Positions 56,656 through 64,000 of a stretch of DNA of 64,000 nucleotides are shown here, one piece after another. The position numbers and the translations under genes are program-made. Source of the DNA: Hyposmocoma kahamanoa (taxonomy: Eukaryota > Arthropoda > Insecta > Lepidoptera > Cosmopterigidae). The stretch covers positions 3,495,793 through 3,559,792 of the forward strand of contig NW_020654684.1 in NCBI RefSeq assembly GCF_003589595.1. Reading direction: 5' to 3'. Position 1 is the first letter of the stretch. Every line of letters starts with the position of its first letter. Under the pieces are notes generated by a model. It saw only the letters and a program-made list of their open reading frames with translations, searched no databases and was not told where the DNA came from.

Positions 56656-59600
56656 ATTGTTATACATATTTAACAGATATAGTCAAGTGTAAATGAATCT
56701 TTACTTACTTACTTTGGTCTCTGTAACATTCTTATCGTAACAGGCACAGAGTTGATTTTAAATCTAAGTCTCAGGCTCGATATGATTTTGACCCTATGCT
56801 AGTGATAATTGCGTCCCTTCCTGACCACCAATTCCCGACCTTCTATTCCTTATAATTGACAGTTCTATAACTGCGGCAAAATTGTTTACCGTCGCTAGAG
56901 CCAATGAAATATTTGCCCGCCGGGCCGGTGACACTTTGATTTGTTATGATATGAAATACTACAATAAAGATTCTATTGCACATATTTGAGGAATTCGATA
57001 TTGCTGCGTATTTCCCCGGTACGTACTCGTGAATATCGCAAAAGCTATTAAGGAATATGTAAGGAGATATGCAGCTGCATCTCTCTGCTATTAGAATGCA
57101 GCTTTGCTTCGTGGTTATATATATACAAATTCTGTAAATAAATCAGTACGCAAACAAAAATAGCGGTTCGGAGGTAAGAAAGCGAGATTATTTACTAATT
57201 TACCTGAATCTCATTCCACCCTTCGTACCCACCAATTAAAGCTACCTTAGTGTTTCTTACGACTCCTACAAACCACGAATCGAAAGTAATGTTCGTAATA
57301 ATTTAGCTATGAAACTACTTTTTTTGAAGTTCTTTATCTACGACAATGAAAAATGAAAAATAGTTTATTTCTACCGTCACAGACTACAAAATTCTTGTTA
57401 CATATATTAATAAGTACTAGTTGTATTAGCTAATTATAGTTTGTGAGGAAGCTGGAATCCAAACTGGGTCGAAACCTGTGTTATATCTTCCAGGCCCCCC
57501 AACAGTGAATAAAAGAAAGCGGTGAGGATATTTGCTTAAGTTCCTGAACGGCAAAGGGCTCTCAAATATCAATTAGGGTGTAACCAAGGATGACAATGTA
57601 TAGCAAAGCCATAAAGAGTTATGATACTATTTCTAACCTTAGAGTCATAGCATTCGCCAACAGCATCGCAGAGGCCATTCAAAATGAAACCGCGGTTAGA
57701 TCATAAATATGGAACACCATCCGGCACACTGCTCCCAATCAAAGTTTTGCCAATTCCCACAGGCATTCTATTTAAAGTTAAATCGAAAATTTATTTCCTT
57801 CATAAAAATTATACACAATGACAGACGAATAGCTTTTACAGAAGACAACAAATTGCAGATGTTATAAGTACCCAATTTAAAGAACTGCGATGGCATTGTA
57901 TGATTGCCAACTCGACTACCAAGTATGATGACAATGGCATACATTTTGTTAATGTACATACTTTATACTTCTATAATATTGACACAAAACAGTGCAATAT
58001 TTCTTTAACATATTTCTCTTTATGTGCGCTACAGAGAATCTGCTAGATTTTGGTTGTCTACTGAAGCCCTATAGTTATTAAATTCCAACATTTATCCCAA
58101 AATTTTTTAAATGCGCAGCAGCTTAACAACACGTAGCACCGCCTGCTACCCCATCAGTCACCATCAGGTGCTTGTCAACTTGGAATCTATTATATTCAAA
58201 ATATTTTTTGTTTTAATTCTCCTATATAGAACGGTAATTTTATATCTTAAATCATATTATAAAGTAAATCAATCTTTCAATAAATAAGACAAATAACACA
58301 ATCTTTAAGTTTTTAAAGCGAATGAATATAAAAACTAAGTCTTTAGAAGACGAGAAGCCTGAAATGAAAGAGAACCTGAGACTTTCATTTCTAAATTAAT
58401 GAATAATGTAAAGTGCTAGAATAAGCTGTATTATACTAGATGGAACCGGATTAAAGCATGAGTTAGTCTAGACTAAGACCGAAGGCGTCCAAATAAATGT
58501 AGCCTCATATTTCTTACTTTATTAATCAAAATCCACAAGACAAAACACAAAGGAAAATATTTCCTCTAATCTCTACTTTGGTTCTGAGTTACTTGTGTAT
58601 TGCGCCACAATGCTTCCTTGTGTTGTTCCAATTAGTATGAACAATGTCACATCAAAATCGACCAGAAGGAAATTCTGGTGGTAGCAGTGCCGGTGGCGGG
58701 TAGGGTGCCCTCACAAACAGCTATATGCAGCAGGGCCCGGAATCAGAGAAGGTGCTGTAATCCTTTATAGTATTTATTGTATTATAAGTATTCACTCTTA
58801 GGCAAGCCATTGCAATTACACCTACCACCTCCAAGCCGCTTTAAACACGCGGAGATTTTAGTGACAGCATCCGGGCGGCGTTGGATTCGTGCAGATTCGC
58901 CATGACATCGCTATGCCTTTGGTCCCGGCTGTGTGGGCTGCGCTTGAAGGTTGAAGCGGGAAAGTATTTCCATTATTACTTTGGATAGTTTTTCGGCGCA
59001 CCATATGTTACGAAATTTATTGGTCAATTTCATTCGTCACAATCGCTACGTCCCTATCAATATGCGAAGGAAATGGAAAGAAAACAGCCCAAGTAAGCCC
59101 TTTGTGCCGACACAAAAGGTACCAGGGGAGCATAAATAATGTACGGTCAAAGATGAGATAATGGAGTCGCCCTCGAGGAAATACTAATATGGGCTGCTCA
59201 TATAGCCCTGACGCAATTTTAAATATTTGTCGCTTTTAATAAACGCAAATTGCAAAATGAACTTCATATGGCAAGTATGTCCCTTAATTGCTTGCTTGAA
59301 GGCAACATGCACAACATATTTACCCATATTTACGTTAAAATATCAAACCAGTGCAATGTTTATGTACAAACAATCCCTTGTATTCCATCAAATATTCAAA
59401 CACGAATTAGGTTGTCAAAATAATCAGCAACTCATTAAAGGCGAGTTTATTAGAATCAATCCTTCAACATTGTGTCTCACAGACTCCCCTTCCCCTCTTA
59501 ATCCCTTTACACCCCTCTATCACCCGGGCGTATGTTTTATTCATGGTATAAGTCTCCCAAAACACCGATTTGGCTGGCGTCCATTTAATTTAAATCCGGG

Positions 59601-61449
59601 AGAAGACTCAAATTGTACAGCCATTATCATTGTAGTTTTACTTTCCCTTAAAAGTGTTTTCGACTATTGTTCAAGGAGGAATACAAATATTCACACATTA
59701 CACTATTAAAAAAAATTGTTTAAAAAAACGAATTAAATTTCGTTGAAAAAGAAAATTATTACAGGCATTATAAGCCAGGAGACAATAAAAATAATTCCAG
59801 GGCAATAATTCCAGATGACGTCACAACCCTAATAGAGCCACAGTAGCAACACATTAATAATCGTTTTACTAAAAAGGAATAGCACACCTACTACTTACTA
59901 CTGATTGCATGTACCCAAGTGAATTAATGGAAACAATGAAAGTTTTTGTCTACACACATATCATAAATCTCTATAATGTGTTCAAAAACCGCAAATTACG
60001 ACCAGCATAAAGGTTTTGTTAGAACAAATTTCTTATCTGTGAAAATGTTATTGCGTCATGTTAACATCAAATTCGATGTTGTTATTACATTCAAATTTCG
60101 AACATCTCTGAAAAACAAAAAGGATTTGATTGGACCTCAATTCTAATATTTGTCGAGATAAAGTTTTATTCGAAATGAAATGTCAATAGCAAACTATTTT
60201 GACAATTTCACACGTTACCTGATATCGAACGATATGATAGTTGAGGCCGATTCTAGTTTTTCTATGAATTAAAAATAAAAACTACGGTTGTGACAAGCGT
60301 GAGAAAAGTTTTTTTTTTAATTTGCCGCCATTTCGCCAGTCGTAATATGCGGTTCCTGAACACATCACAGAGAGCTTATAATATGTGTGTAGATAAAGCA
60401 GTGTATATAGCTGTACATAATTAGGCATTAAAACACTCGTGAGATGTTTTTATGAAACTCGCCTGTAGCTTGTTTCATAAACCCACACTCGTATTTTAAT
60501 GCCTTTCATTATGTAACAGTCACATAAACTACTATTAATCAAATAGCCAAGGACCTTTAACCAACCACGTTTTTTAATTTAGTTTATTTTAGCAATTAAA
60601 TTATGTTATGTTGGTTTATCAAATTATGCCTAAATATTCACCATTTTCTAATTCCTTCGTACAAAACAAAGCATCGCTAAAATATGCATGTACCAGGAAT
60701 CAAGCAGTAGCTGGAGGTGCGCTAAAATATTCAAAAACGGGCGCGGGCAAAGGATGAGAGTGCGGGGTGAGCCTCCGGGATGCGGGGTATGAGAAAAATA
60801 ATACACTGCGCAGGAAATGTTCCAAAATTGGAATACAGAATCTTTACGATGTGAATACCGGTAATGTGGTAATATTCCTTTTGTTTACGTTGATCGGTAC
60901 ATTGTACAACTGTTAATAGTGGGAAGTGTATTTTCAATTTGTACGGTTAACTATTGATGACTGCGCGCCGTAGCTAACATCGCGTAGCACACATATAGTG
61001 TCGTAGCAAAATTTATGCTACGGTATCGTAGCGGTTCATATTTTAGAAGTTTGAAATATGTATAATTAATTTCGATCATTAAAAGCCCCGTGTTCCACAT
61101 ATATTTTCTACGTAGTAAAGGGAGTTCGTAACGCGTTTATACGAATATCTACACAAATAAGATCTCTGTCAGTCTGTCAAGCTAACAATCTGTCTTGCGG
61201 CGGATTTTGCGACGACACCCGGTACGGTACGGTAGCGAGAGCGAATGTAATAAATAATATAGCTTTGTGTTTATCTTGACTGTTTTCTTGATGATTGACA
61301 TTGATTTCGTGTGTATTACGCTGAAATAAAGGAAATGAAGGAAACAAAGGAAATAAAAGCTTTTATTATTCAAAATGTCTAACTGGCAGATGTTGATTTT
61401 TAAATATTAACTTGACGGAAATTATCTATTTCTGTACTCTCATGTCCAT
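56656..61449. other. 4.8-kb stretch with no recognised gene or element
   Basis: AT-rich, probably intronic. The plus frame 59227-59709 (160 codons) has no motif, skewed composition and no splice support, so I treat it as a chance frame. Confidence 0.5.
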
Positions 61450-61505
61450 TTATTGGAGTTTGTTATGAGTTGTATAATTATTGGAGTTTGTTATGAGTTG
61501 TATAA
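61450..61505. repeat. 28-bp tandem duplication
   Basis: Two perfect copies of a 28-bp unit starting TTATTGGAGTTTG and ending GAGTTGTATAA (61450-61477 and 61478-61505), followed by a partial third (TTATGAGTTGTT). Confidence 0.9.
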
Positions 61506-62423
61506 TTATGAGTTGTTACAATATTAGTTCACAATCAAGCTTTAAAAGTGATCTGACGATTTGATGAACAAAGCTTGCAGTACTGTTACCGCTGGAGCAC
61601 CCCCTAATTTGAAGCTAATGTAAATCGAAATGAGCCACCGTCACACTAGGTTGGTATATCACGTGTATTTAGTCTCTCTCCATTTCAGGACAAATTCGTA
61701 GGAACATCACGATGCTCAGTACGTACAAAAATCATAATAATATAGCTGAAGGGTCGACAAGGATAATTAAATACAATATCTGAAGATGCCAAATGGATTC
61801 CGCGCGTAATTCCTTCTTCCATTAATAACTGACTGCTCCGTTGAGCCTCTGAACGCCTGGTGTATTGCGATGGTTCTACTCAGCATCCAAAAGCCACGTT
61901 ATTGGTTATTTAATATGTTGTCCATATTTCCTCAGTTATATTACGTCGCTTGTGAATGTGTGAACTTCAACATTAACGAAATTAGAACCAAATAACCTCT
62001 TGAAACTGCCAGTTGAACCTTAATAATATTTTAAACTGTACATGCTACTTCAGAATCTAATAAATATAGCCTTGAGGCCCCGAATCCTTAATATAAACAA
62101 GTTCCGTGTAATTTGAAACAAACTCCAAAGTCCTCTTTAAACAAATCGTTATAATCCTAACAGCACCAGGGTCAAAGGAAAATCGTGTAGGTTGTAAACT
62201 AACGATATTATTAGTACCAGGGATTTAAATCCCTGCTAGTCAAACAGATGTCTAGACAACTAAGTAAGCGCTATGATTAAGTTGAATTCGGTTTACATTT
62301 GGATAATTTTTCATACTGTTTTCATTTCAAATTCTACAATTTTAATTATTTTTTTAAGTGACTGTCTTTTCTAAAACAGACGGTTTCTAAATTGCTTGGC
62401 CATCAGATATAAATACATTACAT
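61506..62423. other. Stretch with no recognised gene
   Basis: AT-rich, nothing recognised. Confidence 0.5.
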
Positions 62424-62720
62424 CTTTTTTGTAATATCAAGTGACGGGACGAACAAGTCGTGCGCCTGGTGGTAAGCTACACGCCTGTCTATAATAATTG
62501 CAGTGCCACTCAGTTTTAAAACGCAAGGATCCGAGGTGCGTTGCCACTGCGCCCCTCGCCCTTAGACATAAGTTGACAAGTCCCATGTGCCAGTAATTTC
62601 ACCAGCACACATACTCTTCAAAACCTGAACATAACAATGCCCACATTACTACTTCGCGACAGAAATAATATGTGAGGTGGCAGTACTTTCCTAGACGAAT
62701 TCCTTCACAAAGAGCTCTAC
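62424..62720 (-). repeat. RA interspersed repeat, copy 9, full length
   Basis: On the minus strand it runs from GTAGAGCTCTTTGTGAAGG through CTAGGAAAGTACTGCCAC, TGGCACATGGGACTTGTC and TGCAATTATTATAGACAGG to CGTCCCGTCACTT and an A-rich tail (T-rich at 62425-62430). The best-preserved minus-strand copy. Confidence 0.82.
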
Positions 62721-63308
62721 TAAAGTAAATTCAGCAAGTCGATTTTCTGTCAGAACTTAGTTGACACACTTCTGTTTGATTAGATTAAAAAAAATCTCCG
62801 GAAGTTTATTTTAAATGTCAACGTTTCAATCAATGTACACAGAAAAACGTTGGCATTCGCCTGGAATTCTCAAAGATGTACAGCATTGTTCTTAACGGAC
62901 CCAGGCACTCTTACTGCGACCGCCATATTTTAAATAACGTTGCCTTGATGTATTACCTCATATACTTTATATTCCGCTTAAGTCCTGTCCGTGAAACTTG
63001 GAGGAACGTTTAAAGAGAATTCAGCTACCTGCGCAAGTGGCACCAGCGAGTTCGAGCCAAGATTACAGCGCGAAAACTTTGCCAGGTTATCTCACAATTG
63101 TACATTAGTTTTAATCCAAAATGGATTGCCGACTTCATACCTGTTTGGATAAGGGATTGCCAGTTATATTGTTCCAGTAAAGTTTTATAAATCAAATCGG
63201 CTGGAAAGACAATCAGATCGATGGCCCATTTACAAACCAAAGTAGCCAGAAAGGAAAAATTATCCATTTTATAAAAATGGCTTTGAAAATCTATTCATGC
63301 ACAGCAAC
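62721..63308. other. Stretch with no recognised gene
   Basis: The minus frame 63267-63025 (81 codons with its stop) has no recognised domain and is preceded by no clear splice signal. Confidence 0.45.
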
Positions 63309-63480
63309 GATCTCGGTGGTTCAGCGGTAGGCATTGTAGACGCTTGCTGGAGAAAGTAGTCCCGGGTTCGATTAACGGTTGGACTAAAATTTAGGACAAG
63401 TTTTCTAAATTTGCTCGTCTAGATGTTCTGCATAGTGCCCACGAGTAAATTTCGTAGCTCTGGTACCCATAGTTTGAAAC
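63309..63480 (+). mobile_element. tRNA-derived SINE-like unit, third type
   Basis: Perfect A box TGGTTCAGCGG (63317-63327) and a B box with two changes, GGTTCGATTAA (63365-63375), at tRNA spacing. The body that follows (AGGACAAGTTTTC, CTCGTCTAGATGTTCTG) is unlike S1. The 3' limit is uncertain. Confidence 0.5.
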
Positions 63481-63631
63481 CAAGGTTTATTTACATATGT
63501 TTATATAAACTTATAATACTACTGTTATTTTTGTAACTTCTTATATGAGACAAGCAATTGAAATGATACTATTTAACTGGTATAACAATGTATAATTTTG
63601 GATATTGTACGTCTTTCGGGTGGATGACACA

Positions 63632-63715
63632 CACGTACACATTCACACATTCCACACAACTACACACTTACAGACACATGTACACATACTGACACTCACA
63701 CACACTAACACTTAG
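63632..63715. repeat. Degenerate CA-rich simple repeat
   Basis: Imperfect ACAC-containing units (CACACACGTACACATTC, CACACTTACAGACAC and so on), consistent with an old (CA)n tract. Confidence 0.8.
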
Positions 63716-63930
63716 GTTAATCTATTTTTAGTCTGAAAAGTTAAAAATTACTGTAATTAGTGAAATTTGTATTAGTTGTAACACCAGTTATAGTAGATAT
63801 TAAGGCAGTCAGTTTGTTCAGCAAATAATAAGTTTGTGACCCTTTTGTTGCCGCGACTGGCACCGCACAAAGTATCTCATCTCATCTCATCACATTTGTT
63901 CCATTTATTATTTGTGTGAATAATTCCCGT

Positions 63931-64000
63931 TTTAATTTTATCAAATTGTTGTATATACATTTTTCTTTTTTAATTTTATCAAATTGTTGTATATACATTT
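63931..64000. repeat. 38-bp tandem repeat running off the window end
   Basis: TTTAATTTTATCAAATTGTT followed by GTATATACATTT occurs at 63931 and again at 63969 with a period of 38 bp. The second copy is cut by the window edge, so copy number is unknown. Confidence 0.85.

Noticed and set aside
57195..57222. Minus-strand TTCAG|GTAAAT as a ratchet point
   Set aside because: Purine-rich upstream sequence instead of a pyrimidine tract, and a weaker donor.
59227..59709. 160-codon plus-strand open frame
   Set aside because: No motif, low-complexity composition and no splice or promoter signals; AT-poor stop codons by chance can give this length in 64 kb.
1..64000. CRISPR arrays, operons, ribosome binding sites, rRNA
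   Set aside because: None seen; base composition, splice-type signals, LINEs and SINEs show a eukaryotic nuclear sequence.

Overview
This 64-kb window is AT-rich eukaryotic nuclear DNA, most likely from an insect and probably a moth or butterfly (Lepidoptera). The reasons are the mix of mobile-element relics (mariner, R1-like and jockey/CR1-like LINEs, a Penelope-like element, a Helitron-like element with the termini common in Lepidoptera) and tRNA-derived and other short interspersed families of a lepidopteran type. No complete host protein-coding gene can be read. Almost every long open frame is either a mobile-element relic or a chance frame in AT-rich DNA.

The main structural signal is on the minus strand. 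Three sites, at 8911/8912, 35350/35351 and 55075/55076, place a pyrimidine tract and 3' splice site (CAG) directly against a strong 5' splice site (GTAAGT). This is the arrangement of recursive-splicing ratchet points. At two of them a good second donor lies 50 to 67 nt downstream, as expected for a cryptic recursive-splice exon. They are 26.4 and 19.7 kb apart. The simplest reading is that most or all of the window is one very long intron of a minus-strand gene whose ordinary exons lie outside, filled with transposon debris. The second site also opens into a 66-residue frame whose C-terminal peptide recurs about 500 bp further along.

Layout. 0.3-3.4 kb: repeat RB copy, a Tc1/mariner-superfamily relic between direct repeats, and a CpG-rich block ending in an ATG and donor. 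4.5-7.6 kb: a SINE split by a 228-bp MITE, a LINE joined to a tRNA-like head, repeat RA, and a tRNA-like unit. 8.1-10.3 kb: inverted repeats, ratchet point 1, second RB copy. 10.3-20 kb: mostly featureless, with one RA copy. 20.1-22.2 kb: degenerate LINE. 23-27 kb: internally deleted mariner, R1-like LINE end, SINE. 28.8-32.8 kb: SINE, LINE tail, Penelope-like RT. 34.6-35.4 kb: ratchet point 2 and its open frames. 40-43.1 kb: SINE, second R1-like LINE end, complete-length dead mariner. 45.5-47.4 kb: RA copy, candidate 63-nt plus-strand exon, SINE. 48.7-51.5 kb: third RB copy, SINE, Helitron-like element, LINE end. 53.4-56.6 kb: hairpin, RA copy, ratchet point 3, GC-rich block, LINE end. 56.7-64 kb: largely featureless, with one RA copy, a tRNA-like unit and tandem repeats.

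Family names used here: S1 is the tRNA-derived SINE (A box TGGCCGAACGG, B box GGTTCGATTCC). RA is a family of about 300 bp with a 5' hairpin and a 3' end CGTCCCGTCACTT plus A-rich tail. RB is a family of about 420 bp ending near AAGTCGGTTAAAA. All coordinates and identities were read by eye, so element ends are approximate unless a target-site duplication is given.
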